Positions 9,226 through 18,769 of a DNA stretch of 64,000 nucleotides are shown here, in pieces. Positions within the stretch are counted from its first letter, which is position 1. Each line of letters starts with the position of its first letter. Below the pieces are notes generated by a model. That model was not told the DNA's origin. It saw nothing but the letters and a program-made list of their open reading frames with translations, and searched no databases. Source of the DNA: Pteria penguin (taxonomy: Eukaryota > Mollusca > Bivalvia > Pterioida > Pteriidae); assembly GCA_035048485.1 (NCBI GenBank), contig CM068584.1, positions 56,669,739-56,733,738 of the forward strand. Reading direction: 5' to 3'. The position numbers and the translations under genes were made by a program.

Positions 9226-9952
9226 AAAAAGATGCTAACTTCACTAGCATTGTGTTCATGAAAGTCACATCAGGTAATATTCTTTCAACAAACAAGTCTT
9301 TTTGAGTAAAAACTATGAATTCACAAAAATCACAGCCTGTTATCATGAGGTGTCCTTGAATTTGTATGTAATATTGATGTGATCTTTTGAGATGTTTATT
9401 GCCATTTTGGTTTTTCTCGAGACAAAACTTTTTAATTACTTCCAATGCTTGATTTATGCTGAAGTTTCTAGCAGAAAATGGACACTTTATTTCAACAATG
9501 CCACAAACTCCATTGTCACATAATTTGCCATCTGGACTAGCTCCTAAAAAGGTGAATTTTTCATTTATTACTAAGCCACATTTATGAAAATGTCTCGATG
9601 GATTTTGTTTGAGATATTTTATTTTTGCATTTTCCTCAGTTCTTTTTCCATATTCCAAAGACTCAGTTAATACATTTTTGGGTCTAAATATATTTTTCAA
9701 AAATTTTTCATTTGGTGCTGATTTTCAGTCCAATACTTTTCCGAAATTAGATGCAGTTAATCTTTTTTCCCTTTCCTTAATCCAGAGTTGTGAATCAGTC
9801 TGATCCCGTGTCCCCCTTTCATTTTTTTTCGGATCACATGATTCATTTAAGAAGTTGTATTCAGATGGCAGATCTACAGGTGACATCCTATGGACATTTG
9901 TGTCTCCACAGCCCTCTGATTCCACAGGGCACATCTATTTGATATTCTTTGT
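9182..9952 (-). pseudogene. YqaJ-type nuclease domain, last exon of the SWIM-YqaJ gene
   Basis: After an acceptor at 9955-9953 the frame carries LWIKEREKRLTASNFGKVLD, then a TGA at about 9724, then GKRTEENAKIKYL, FLGASPDGKLCDNGVCGI, VEIKCPFSARNF and QYYIQIQGHLMITG. These are the conserved blocks of the YqaJ / lambda-exonuclease fold; SPDG, EIKC and QxQ are the catalytic region. Two in-frame stops (TAG at 9937-9935 and the TGA) break it. YqaJ nucleases are the second protein of ISL2EU elements and may process DNA ends during transposition. Upstream exons are at 13025-13986. Confidence 0.85.
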
Positions 9953-10002
9953 CTGAAAATTGATATAAATAAGATATTATTAATATTTCATAATATTTTA
10001 CA

Positions 10003-10097
10003 GGGATAAGTGGCATGGACATGTTTACCCTGGCAGCTGAAAATCATGGACTTAAAAGTGAAATAGAGGACAAGGACAAACAAATATCTAAATTACA
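10003..10097 (+). CDS. Coiled-coil exon of the ISL2EU transposase, interrupted
   Basis: After an acceptor (TTTTACAG at about 9993-10000) a frame reads MDMFTLAAENHGLKSEIEDK and DKQISKLQ, a heptad-like charged segment. Coiled coils commonly sit between the THAP finger and the catalytic core. The coding sequence breaks off at about 10095, where a dispersed repeat begins; a matching coiled-coil segment (LEDAKHDVEKNKN) resumes at 12030. The 1.9 kb between is best read as an insertion, although part could be intron. Confidence 0.5.
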
Positions 10098-10490
10098 ACC
10101 AGAAGTCTCTGTCGAGACTGAAGCTCTACTGGTTTCCTCTTATTATCTTTTAAAAGGGTGGGGCAGCAGCGGGGGAATGTGCCCCTCTTTCAAATCAAGG
10201 GGGGGGGGGGGTATGTTCCGCCCCCTTTAATCTTTAAGATTTTTTATCATCAAGTAGTTAGAATATCAGTTAAAGTGTTCTTCTGGTAGCAAAAGCAGGG
10301 GATGGGATGAAGTATTTTTGTAACCCCCCCCCCCCCCTCTTTTCGATATTTTCCAATGTCGGTTCAAGTGTAGAAACAAAGTATGCAAACACTAGTTTTT
10401 CTTCCGACTAGCTTAATTTTTTTTTTGCTAGCCATATATACATTTATATATAAATCATTATCCCATTTTGTTTTCATTGCCCGGCAATGC
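10095..10490. repeat. Dispersed repeat, copy A, with G and C homopolymers
   Basis: Starting at CAACCAGAAGTCTCTGTCG this stretch is nearly the same as 63547-64000. Both copies include runs of G (10200-10211) and C (10323-10337), a 100-bp stretch differing by one block, and a TATATA-rich end. Copy A interrupts the ISL2EU transposase and copy B interrupts the Penelope-like RT, so this is a mobile repeat of unknown type. It may extend to about 12025 here. It is no longer coding in any frame. Confidence 0.7.
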
Positions 10491-11079
10491 TTTAGAGAAA
10501 TGACTTCATACTATTTCAAGAGGAGTTTACGGCACTGTTATATGTTTAATAATGTCTTTTGTCTGTTTTCATTTTTGCCAAAATCTGGTTGTAAAAGTGT
10601 CGTAAAAATTTTTATCACATGGTGCTATATATATATATATATATTCATGAGTCAGAGGAAATTCTGGAGATTACTTGACATAGTATAATAAACGCACTGT
10701 GGGCTAATGTGTTTATTTTATTTACAAATATACACAATTTATCTTTTTGGTGGTTTTATTCACACTGTTCCATTCTTATCTAGTGCTTATTTCTTATTTC
10801 TTTTCTAGGACTATGATCTTTTCTCAATAATTTATTCAAAATGGCCGCTGTTATATAAACATTAGAAGACAACTCGCCCAAAATCAATTCTGACTAGCAT
10901 ACAAACACTGCGATCTTAAGTCAACCATACAGGAAATAATTAAGAGAGGAAATTGAAGATAGTTGAAAGATAAAGATACATACATGAAATACAAATGTTG
11001 AGGTGTTGCACATATGTCTACAAAGCTATAAACCCCCTTTCAAATTACAGTACACTGTAGTGAAATAACAATTGGGGTC
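10491..11079. other. Non-coding part of the insertion in the ISL2EU element
   Basis: AT-rich, with a short (TA)n at about 10628-10642. No credible gene. It is probably the middle part of the same inserted repeat, though no second copy is visible in this window to confirm it. Confidence 0.35.
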
Positions 11080-11955
11080 ATTTCTGTATGGGTAACTCAC
11101 GCCCTTTGAGGGGCCCCAGACTAGACCAAAAATTGCAAATGCACAACTAGACCACCCAAACAAGAAGAAACCACAGAGGTCTCTGGGATTTATACCCTCA
11201 GGGAAAAAGAAGGCACAGAATCTTGGGACCACACCCTTTTGTGGGGGTCCAAAGTGGTCCAGACTGGAGCAAAATTGCACATGTACAACTAGACATCCTA
11301 CCAAACAGGATTAGACTATAATTTAGTCTGTGGGACATATATTGTTAGAGAAGAAGAGGGAACAACATCTTGGGACCACGCCCCTTTTGTGGGACCCAGG
11401 GGGTCCGAACTGGACCAAAATTACACATGTACCACTAAACCACATACCAAACAAGATGAGAATGTTATTGGGTCCCGGGAACATATACCTTTATAGTAGA
11501 AGACATAACACAATTTTGGGACCACACCCTTTGTGGGACCCCAAGGGGTCCGAACTGGACCAAAATTGCCCATGCACAACTAGACCGCCTACCCAGCAAG
11601 ATCAGACCCTAATTAGCTCTCTGAAACATATACCTTCAGAGAAGAAGAGGGAACAAAATTTTGGGACCACGCCCCTTTGTTAGGACCCCAAGTGGTCCGG
11701 ACCGGACCAAAATGGCACATGCATAACTAGGCCATCTACTTTACAAGATGAGACAATAATTAAGTCTATGAGGCAAATACCTTTAGAGAAGAAGATGGAA
11801 CAAGATTTTGGAACCACGCCCCTTTGTGGGACCTCAGAGGGTCCGAACTGGACCAAAATTGCACATGCAGAACTAGACCACCAATCGAACAAGATGAAAC
11901 CATAATTAAGTCTCTGGGACATATACCTTCAGAGAAGAAGAGGGAACAAATAAAA
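11080..11955. repeat. Tandem array of about six ~146-bp units
   Basis: The phrase GGGACCACGCCCCTTTGTGG recurs, with variation, near 11224, 11374, 11519, 11664 and 11810. A degenerate first unit begins near 11083. Spacing is 145-150 bp. Each unit continues with GGTCCGAACTGGACCAAAAT, an ACTAGACCAC block and ATATACCTTCAGAGAAGAAG. Reading frames across the array are by-products of the repeat. The period is close to nucleosome length. The array lies inside the insertion that splits the transposase. Confidence 0.85.
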
Positions 11956-12029
11956 TGTTTACGGCCGGACAACGGACGAAGGACCATCGCATGAGCTCGA
12001 CTGGTCGAGACCAGTAGAGCTAAAAACAG

Positions 12030-13007
12030 CTTGAAGATGCCAAACATGATGTAGAGAAAAACAAAAACATTGCCACTTTTGGTGTCGATATTGTGCTAGG
12101 AAAAGAAGATAAAATTAAGGGACTTTTTAAATACTATACTGTAATAACTTATGCTAGATTTCAAATGTTGCTCTCATTTCTATTTCCAAATAAATCTACA
12201 ATTGAATATGAGAAAGGTAGAAAAGATTTGACAATTTTTTCTGAAAGTGATGCTCTTTTCTTGACAATTTGTCGTCTTAGGCATAATTTTGGACTTAAAG
12301 ACATCTCCATTCGTTTTAATCTTTCACTGCAGTCTTCAGGTGTTGTTTTCAACACTTGGATTAATCATATGTATTTGAAATTTGGTCAATTATGTATATG
12401 GCCCCATAGAGATGTAATTATTAGTAACATGCCAAAGGAGTTTAAGCAAGATTACCCAACCACAATCATTATTGTTGATGGTACTGAATTTAAAACACAA
12501 ACACCATGTGCACTTGGTCTGCAAAGTCAACTTTACAGTGATTACAAATCAAATACAACATTGAAGGCATTAGTAGGGTGTGACCCTAATGGATCAGTAA
12601 TATTTATTTCTGAATTATTCACTGGTTCCATTTCAGACAAAGCTATCACTCAACAAAGTGGGTTTTATGATATGATAGCATCATTGAAATCTAAGGGTTA
12701 TATAAAGGAAGGGGATGCAGTTATGACAGACAAGGGATTTACAATTAAGGATGAATTAGCTCAGTTGGGTATCTTGCTAAATATACCACCACTTGCATCA
12801 TCAAGTAGCCAAATATCAGTTTCTGATACTATCTTAACCCAGAAAATAGCTAAACCTAGTGTACACATTGAGCGCTTAATAGCCAAGATAAAAACATACA
12901 AGACTATATCAGACTGCATTCCTACATCCCTATTTCAAAACATTAACAAAATCTGGTCAGTATGCAGTTACCTTACTTTGTTTCAAGATGTTTTTGTTAA
13001 GGACTAA
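12030..13007 (+). CDS. DDE transposase catalytic exon (DDE_Tnp_4 / ISL2EU type)
   Basis: The frame opens after an acceptor-like AACAG at 12029 and runs intact to the stop at 13005. After a short coiled-coil end (LEDAKHDVEKNKNIATFGVD) comes an HTH-like region (LTICRLRHNFGLKDISIRF). The catalytic domain follows: IIIVDGTEFKT with the first Asp (codon 12477-12479), LKALVGCDPNGSVIFISELF, GSISDKAIT with the second Asp, VMTDKGFTIKDEL, and HIERLIAKIKTYK with the probable Glu. This order fits the HARBI1/ISL2EU nuclease group. It is the best preserved protein of the element. It ends 18 bp short of an exon of the opposite-strand nuclease gene. Confidence 0.85.
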   Translation, partial: LEDAKHDVEKNKNIATFGVDIVLGKEDKIKGLFKYYTVITYARFQMLLSFLFPNKSTIEYEKGRKDLTIFSESDALFLTICRLRHNFGLKDISIRFNLSLQSSGVVFNTWINHMYLKFGQLCIWPHRDVIISNMPKEFKQDYPTTIIIVDGTEFKTQTPCALGLQSQLYSDYKSNTTLKALVGCDPNGSVIFISELFTGSISDKAITQQSGFYDMIASLKSKGYIKEGDAVMTDKGFTIKDELAQLGILLNIPPLASSSSQISVSDTILTQKIAKPSVHIERLIAKIKTYKTISDCIPTSLFQNINKIWSVCSYLTLFQDVFVKD

Positions 13008-13024
13008 GCAAATTATGTACTTAC

Positions 13025-13986
13025 ATGATAAGACAATATTGATCCTATCTGCACCTCACCCATAGGAGTGCTCACAGTTGGGTGACTTTCAGATATCATG
13101 TACTCAAGTGGGGTGCCTTTTAGGGATTTCAGCACCTGAATATCAGTAGAGGAAACCTTTGGCAATCTGCAATATTTTTATATACAAATTTATGCATAAT
13201 ATATCTTTTTGTATACATATACATGTATGTTATTTGAATTGAATGTTCATTGTTAATTTCAAAGTTTAAGTAATTTTGTAGTACATGTACTGTTTTATCC
13301 CAGGTGAATTGTTTACAATACTCAGATATACTGAACAGCAAATTCAAATCCATTAAACTTTGTAATTTCATATTCTTTATCATTTTCTATTCTGTATTTA
13401 AAACTTTACCTTTGAGTTAGATCAAAATGACATATGACTGGTTTTCTTTTCCTTGTTTCGACTGGTTTTGCCACCACAAGATGATTCATGGGTACAGGAA
13501 TTATTTTCTTTCCCCTAGGAACGTGCCATTGTTGGGGTATACTTGTACAGCCTTGTTGATCGGGGACGGATGTAAAATTGTGTAATTGCAGACTTTTTAA
13601 AAGACCAACAATATGGGAATAATGACCATTTAGTCTAGAAGAATAAGAAAAATCCCATTTAGACATTTATTTACGTAGATCTGTTGTGTATAAGACGAAG
13701 AAAACTAAAATAAAATTAAAGAATGAAGTAAAAAAAGTGTAATTAAATAAAATACTTACCCAACTTTACAAGTGCAATAAGATTCAGTCAGCTTATCATC
13801 CTTAATTTCGATGTGAAGTTTATGCGGCTCTTGTGACCTCCAGCACTTGGCATCAACATGGACATTTCCAGCATCATTAATTTTGATTTCATGAATATAA
13901 TCTTGTGTAAAATAATTTAAACCTTTCTGAAGAATCTTTTGCGACAACGAGTTCGAATATTTTACAGATATCCTCAAGAATTCCAA
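13025..13986 (-). pseudogene. SWIM-finger exons of the SWIM-YqaJ nuclease gene
   Basis: Three exons on the minus strand fit by phase. A is 13986-13760, ending CTCKVGG before GTAAGT. B is 13634-13410, after TTCTAG, starting LNGHYSHIVGLLKSL. C is 13166-13025, after TTGCAG, ending before GTAAGT. A and B together give a SWIM-like finger, C-x-C-x(n)-G-H-Y-S-H; the third Cys of CxC…CxH appears as Tyr. Exon B continues with SIPQQWHVPRGKKI, a segment I associate with SWIM-YqaJ proteins. The next exon is 9952-9182, so one intron holds most of the transposase gene on the other strand. An ATG at about 14034 (MATSAHKSSD) is out of frame with exon A. Confidence 0.65.
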
Positions 13987-14106
13987 TCAAACTATCGGAA
14001 CTTTTATGTGCAGAGGTCGCCATCTTGTAAATGATGCTGAAAGCTTGGGGCGCATAGTAACAGTATCTAAGGGGGCGGGGCTTATCAGAAATTCTCGGAA
14101 CGGTGA

Positions 14107-14608
14107 ATTCTACAGCTGAATCTCTAGTCCTGTATGTACTGCCAAGATCAATCCCCTTTCTCTCATCCAGATCACATAACCAAATAAAGTCGGTGATAGG
14201 TCTATCATTCATCACCAAAGCATGACATGACCTAAACATTCTATCCAACATTTCTGTGTTGTTTTTGTTAATAGTCATCAGTATTTTTGCTGCGTCAGAA
14301 GTTTCAGCAGGCTTTCTCTTTTCTATAGACTTCTATATAATATGCCCCTTACTTTCTTCGTGCTTTACGATCGCGTCCAATTTATAAGAGGAACAACCCG
14401 TGATAAAGTTTGATCTGGACTTACTGTCATGAGCAATGCACCAATGGCAAACCATTCCTGTTGCCGTATCAGATAACCATGGCCGATTTACACACCACTT
14501 ATCTGAGAACGATCTTGATCTTTTGTTCTCGTACTCACAAAAATATTTCTCTCTGTCAGAACTTGTTCTCTTTTGGGGTTTCGACACCCCTTCAATAAAT
14601 CGCCACAT
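14107..14608 (-). pseudogene. hAT-related TTF-finger ORF, interrupted by the ISL2EU element
   Basis: A frame from 14608 has PWLSDTATGMVCHWC and KLDAIVKHEESKGH, a C-x2-C…H-x4-H finger of the TTF/BED-like kind. After one TAG (near 14337) it continues as KRKPAETSDAAKIL, MFRSCHALVMNDRPITDFIW and LCDLDERKGIDLGSTYRT. These segments resemble the N-terminus of ZNF862/hAT-derived proteins. Homology ends at 14107, exactly where the ISL2EU terminus begins. The C-terminal hAT transposase is not recognised on the other side (below 8053). Confidence 0.55.
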
Positions 14609-14846
14609 CGTACGCGTTTACCTTCGCTCTTGCACAGTCACGGTCTAGGTCATTGACATGCTTAAATAAGAGTGTTTATTAAACCTACGTTTTGCACACG
14701 GCACAAATAATCATGGTTAATAAAGCGTTTTATTGAAATCAAAAGTGCATCATAAAATACGACTAAAACGTGATCATGTTCCGGAAAATTTTACACTCGC
14801 CATGTGGGCGAGCGGATCTTTAATTTTAAATCGCCCACAACAATTT
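14609..14846. other. Spacer between hAT-related ORF and mariner remnant
   Basis: No gene. Short complementary stretches (ACTCGCCATGTGGGCGAG near 14795) could form a hairpin. A sequence at about 14768-14790 (TGTTCCGGAAAATTTT) loosely resembles the mariner end at 15450-15478 in the opposite orientation. Confidence 0.3.
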
Positions 14847-15338
14847 TTACTCGTATTGGCGAGTGGTTATCCACAACCCTGACCTCTTTTGGTCGTCAGT
14901 TAGTAAATGGGTTATCCACCTAGCATTGATCTTGCCCAGCTTAAGATGTTTCTTTAAAATACAGTGAATACGTGCTAAAGACAAGCCTGTCATTTTAGTT
15001 AACTGCCTGACAGTGTACCTTGCATCTTTTTCAAGGATTTGCCGAATTCGTTCAATGTTATGCTTTGTTGTTGTTGCAGGGCGACCTGTGTGAGCAGCAT
15101 CTTTCAGCTGCTGGTGTCCCGACTTAAATCGAGCAACCCACCTACAAATAGTCATATATGACATTTGACCCTTCCCATAAATATCACACACCTCACGATG
15201 AATATCTACCGCCTTTAAGCCAAGTAGAGACCTACCTTTGATATAGGCCCTAATTTCAATTACGTGTTCAGCTCTCTTGCCAACCATATTTATATAGAGT
15301 GTAACGAGTACGCTACAAAACAATGTACACAGCACCAA
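14847..15338 (-). pseudogene. Mariner-family transposase, N-terminal DNA-binding part only
   Basis: From about residue 19 (MVGKRAEHVIEIRAYIKGRS) the product shows two helix-turn-helix units: AVDIHREVCDIYGKGQMSYM with CRWVARFKSG, then HNIERIRQILEKDARYTVRQ with LARIHCILKKHLKLGKI. GRPATTT sits in the linker. This paired HTH with a GRP-type linker is the Tc1/mariner N-terminus. The catalytic domain (DD34D or similar) is missing: the frame ends shortly after RWITHLLTDDQK. A candidate 5' terminus, ACGAGGCGTGTTCCGAAATT on the minus strand, ends at about 15478. The copy is a deletion derivative. Confidence 0.8.
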
Positions 15339-15777
15339 GGTCAGTGTAATTGTGAGCGAGAAATTTACCTATACCACGCTTCAGATATCACGCTATCGCC
15401 ATAGGGTAGTTTTAAGCTCATTTAGCACTATTTCCACGAGATATTGCGCAAGTAACAATAATTTCGGAACACGCCTCGTATGCCACTGCGATATAATGCA
15501 AAATAATGATTTAAAAAAGAAACTATTTTAGTATATATAATGGCATATGGAACATGCACCGGTATAAACAATACAACTAAAATAATTACCATCAGGCATG
15601 GAACCCAGCATGTTGAGCAGTTTTAACACTTCAGTTGAGTCCTTAAAGTCTGTAAATATCAATCAAATCTATGTTAAATATAAATCATGACAAACGCAAA
15701 ATTCACTTTTTTTACATTATATAATACAGAATATTTAATGATAATGATATTATAAAATCCTTTTTTTTTTGATAGAA
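15339..15777. other. Mariner 5' region and AT-rich spacer
   Basis: 15339-15480 is probably the mariner 5' untranslated part and inverted terminus (CGGAACACGCCTCGTA at about 15464-15479). The remaining bases up to the SINE hold no gene. The last ten bases before the SINE (15768-15777) are its target duplication. Confidence 0.4.
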
Positions 15778-16035
15778 GGAAGCCGGCGTGGCCTAGTGGC
15801 ATCGCGTCGGACTCCTGATCGGGAGGCCGGGGTTCGAGTCCCGCTTTGGTCATGCCGGTATCATGTCTTTTGGACGAGACAGTAAAAACTGAGGCCCCGT
15901 GTCGTGGTGTGCATGGCCTCACTGCTTCGGGTGGGTCCGTTGCAAAGGTCAAAATTTGTATGACCCGCATCAGGCAGATGCCGTCACCATATATGTGAAA
16001 TATTCGTGGTGTGACGTAAAACAAAAATCAATCAA
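15778..16035 (+). repeat. tRNA-headed SINE, copy 1
   Basis: The head contains a Pol III A box (GTGGCCTAGTGG) and B box (GGGTTCGAGTCCC), then a conserved body (GGTGGGTCCGTTGCAAAGG; CATCAGGCAGATGCCGTCAC) and a tail of ATCA units. Ten-base target duplications, TTTGATAGAA, at 15768-15777 and 16036-16045 prove insertion by target-primed reverse transcription. This copy lacks the ~17-bp GTTAAAGATCCC block present in the copy at 60739. Confidence 0.9.
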
Positions 16036-16045
16036 TTTGATAGAA

Positions 16046-16600
16046 TGCATGAGAATATTACTAATGATATATTAATAACACAAACTGCCTTAGTTGGGTG
16101 ATTATCAAATTTGATCCAAATTCAAAGGATGAAATAAATTGAAAACATAATGCAAAGTTTCATCTTATTTTCATCTTTATTGAATCAACATAACTGTTCT
16201 TTAACAAAATTAAATAATTTGCATAAAGAATACCAACAGGAAAATACAATATAAAGGATATATGTGTACCAAGCAAATAATTGGGGTCCGTAAATTACAT
16301 TATTTTAATTAAAAGATCCAGGATTGAAAAAAATAAACAGCATAATTTTAAAATATGATAAAAAATTATTCTCTACATAAAAAGAAATTATAATTTCCTT
16401 TCACCAAAACATCGTATTGTTCGTTATTCACATGCAATGAAAAAAAATCATAAAATGATTAAAAGAATAACTTTGAACATGATTTTTATCAATTATCGGT
16501 TTTAGTTCTTATTTTCTGCAATAATATATAAGAAACAAAGAATTCTAAGATACGCATTCCCAGCGTTCCGATATTTTTCTCTTTTACTGTTAACGTTACT
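16046..16600. other. AT-rich spacer, no gene seen
   Basis: Strongly AT-rich. The only point of note is GTCCGTAAATTACA at 16286-16299, similar to the motif array at 17459-18095. Confidence 0.3.
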
Positions 16601-16619
16601 TCTTTTTCTTTATTTCTAA

Positions 16620-17435
16620 TGTTTCTCTCCTCCTTTTTTGAATCTCATTCATACCAAATTACTTCTTTGTTTTTGCCTGAATTAGAAAACAGTCGAATTT
16701 CAGGGCATTTACTACAATTTCCGTACATGCAGGCCATATTGTTGACATCACAGGCATACACAGCTACGACATCTGAGGTCAGTTTAGATTTGATCTCATT
16801 CTCTCTATGTAAAGCATCCACAATAAACTGGGTGTTCTACATGGTGGTGTCTACATGCGCATGTTTTTATGTCGGATTCTTTCGGTGGTTGGACATAGAA
16901 TGGCCTCAAACGGCAGAACGTTGTATAACTAATTTTGATATTCGCATCCTCTGTGATATACTTCTCGTGTAGCTTATCCAGTCTGTCAGAAAGTATTCTT
17001 CTTTGTTTCTTCTGTCCATTCCTTGTGATTGCGTCATGAGTTCCTGATGTAATTCGACTGACATCGTCTCTATTGAAACATCTGTGTTCATCCTGTCCTA
17101 CCCTCGTTGCAAGTGTTCCTCGTTTGATTCGATTACGTCCTCCATTCATGTTTACCTCCCTGGCAACTCTGCACATGAATTTATATTTTCTCATAATCTT
17201 TCCTCGTATGACTTCACATTCCAGACTTTTGTCCTTTTATGTGTTTGTATTTTTCCTTTGCAGCTTCCTTCAGCACAAATTGTGACATGAGGGCTCGCTT
17301 TACCTTTTGTTTGCTAATTCTCCTCTTTTTTCTGTTTCCAGTTGTCTTCTCTGTTGACAAATGCATAAGAAGCCTTCTTGCTCCTTGGAGATTGAGAATT
17401 TCTATTGAAATATTTAATAAATCATAGATCTGCAT
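16620..17435 (-). pseudogene. Uncharacterised element ORF with CxxxxC..CxxC motif
   Basis: Minus-strand pieces in order: a basic helical N-terminus (TTGNRKKRRISKQKVKRALM, 17435-17214); a segment with KKQRRILSDRLDKLHEKYIT and KISYTTFCRLRPFYVQPPKE (17194-16805); and, after frame breaks, DVVAVYACDVNNMACMYGNC followed by SKCPEIRLF (16800-16625). The Cys-rich end (CMYGNCSKC) together with SYTTFCRLRPF is a combination I recall from a repeated, unnamed ORF family in aquatic animals. Function unknown; it may be a transposase or an accessory protein. At least two frameshifts or stops break it. Confidence 0.55.
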
Positions 17436-17458
17436 TTTCTATGCTTAATACAATTAAT

Positions 17459-18095
17459 GTCCGTGATGTTACATGTTTCGTCCGTAGCGTTACATTTTTC
17501 ACAGTTACATCACGGACAGTTACAGCACGGATATATTCAACCAGAAAAGTAAATTTCTAAAATAAATGAGTTATCCCTCAAATTAAAATGGCGTACATTC
17601 CAATTCGAATCATTTAGGCAAAATATCTGTGATGAAGTGATTTTCGAAACATTTTAGATTTTTTCATTTTTCTAGTAACTTCACGGACATTAAATCAAAT
17701 TACGGTTTCAATCACTTACCTATAAACTGCTTTATTTCATTCTTTTTCATTGATTGTAGTTCTTGGCAAATCCAATATGATCGGCGGGAATATGTCACAA
17801 AAGGAGAAGTAATTAATCTATGATTTTTTAAAGAACAAAAACTCTTACAGCAGCCATATATGATGTCGTTACATCATGGACACGGCAACAATCACAGCTT
17901 TTTTTTCCAGTTAAATATTTGAAAAATTTGTATATTCTGAAAACCGAATATTTATTGCTGCATGTCGACTTAATTAAAACCATTATATACTTTAGAATCT
18001 GTATAATTTTTTAAAATCTTAATACGTTTAATAAAGAAATAAATCACATTGAAAAATATAGATATGGCGAGATAACCAGGTGCATCACGGACATT
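17459..18095. repeat. Dispersed array of GTCCGTGATGTTAC-like motifs, both orientations
   Basis: Copies or near copies: 17459-17472 and 17480-17493 (GTCCGTxxxGTTAC sense), 17504-17517, 17519-17530, 17675-17688, 17868-17881 and 18081-18095 (as GTTACATCACGGAC or a variant). A further relative lies at 16286-16299 on the other side of the 16620-17435 ORF. Clustered short motifs in both orientations around an element ORF are what subterminal transposase-binding sites look like. No terminal inverted repeat or target duplication was found. Confidence 0.6.
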
Positions 18096-18266
18096 CGGCG
18101 CCTTTGAGGTCATATTTAGGTGTGGTCTTGATAAATTAAAAATGTCACTTTATCTCTAATTTGTCTATTTAAACCTTATAATCGGATATATGAAATTGAT
18201 TTATAGTTTTTTCGATAAAAATTGCAATCACTGGAATTTGGACAATTTTTGATCACCCAGTTACTT

Positions 18267-18500
18267 TCAAGATAAATGGAATTTGTAAGGATCACTTGCT
18301 ACATTATGCCGAAGCCTCAAGTGTTTTTTCTTTAAATCTGATGAGCTGCCGAAAGGTCTCTGGCAATATGAACATATCACAACTAAACGTTCATGATGAT
18401 GCTTCTCGATTATGTGTCGTCTTAAGTTACCAAGCCTCTTTACACTTTTGCCCTTCATTTCCGGTATCTCCGTGTAATTCGAACCTTCTTTGTTAGTTCT
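18267..18500 (-). pseudogene. C2H2 zinc-finger fragment
   Basis: The frame contains RLGNLRRHIIEKHHHERLVV then CSYCQRPFGSSSDLKKKHLR and LRH, i.e. C-x2-C-x13-H-x4-H, a C2H2-like finger preceded by a partial one. Upstream in-frame residues (above 18491) come from the gypsy leader fragment by chance, so the ATG at 18596 is not the real start. No other fingers are found; the gene is truncated at the junction. Confidence 0.45.
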
Positions 18501-18769
18501 ATGTCTCGTGGTGAATTCGTTGTTCGGTCTCGGAACATGTAAAAAAAAAATCAAAGCACAGTGTGAAAATATCACAAATAAAATGAACGGATCCACTTTG
18601 TTTAATTTCGCAATTCTCGGGCACTAATTTACCAAGTATTCACATAAAATACGCAACTCGGTGTTCTTATATCAAAATACAGTTGTCTTTCTTTTATAAG
18701 CACAACACTTTTTTACTTTTATTGCGCGTAAGTCATAGCACAAATATGAATCCACTTTTTATGTTTCTA

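Larger units (their letters stand above)
8055..14106. mobile_element. ISL2EU-type DNA transposon (THAP-DDE transposase plus SWIM-YqaJ nuclease), interrupted by a repeat
   Basis: The 14-bp inverted termini TCACCGTTCCGAGA lie at 8055-8068 and, inverted, 14093-14106, flanked on both sides by AT (8053-8054 and 14107-14108). Inside are the two gene types known for ISL2EU elements: a DDE transposase with N-terminal THAP finger (plus strand, 8187-13007) and a YqaJ-family nuclease (minus strand, 13986-9182). Exons of the two genes alternate along the DNA. A ~1.9-kb insertion (about 10095-12025) splits the coiled-coil part of the transposase. The nuclease gene has in-frame stops. The whole element sits inside a minus-strand hAT-related ORF at 14107-14608. 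Confidence 0.8.

Noticed and set aside
11026..12047. Several 80-117-codon frames on both strands
   Set aside because: They lie in the ~146-bp tandem array and differ from unit to unit without a conserved protein pattern.
15788..15860. Functional tRNA gene
   Set aside because: A and B boxes are present, but the sequence is the head of a dispersed SINE with target duplications, not a free tRNA.
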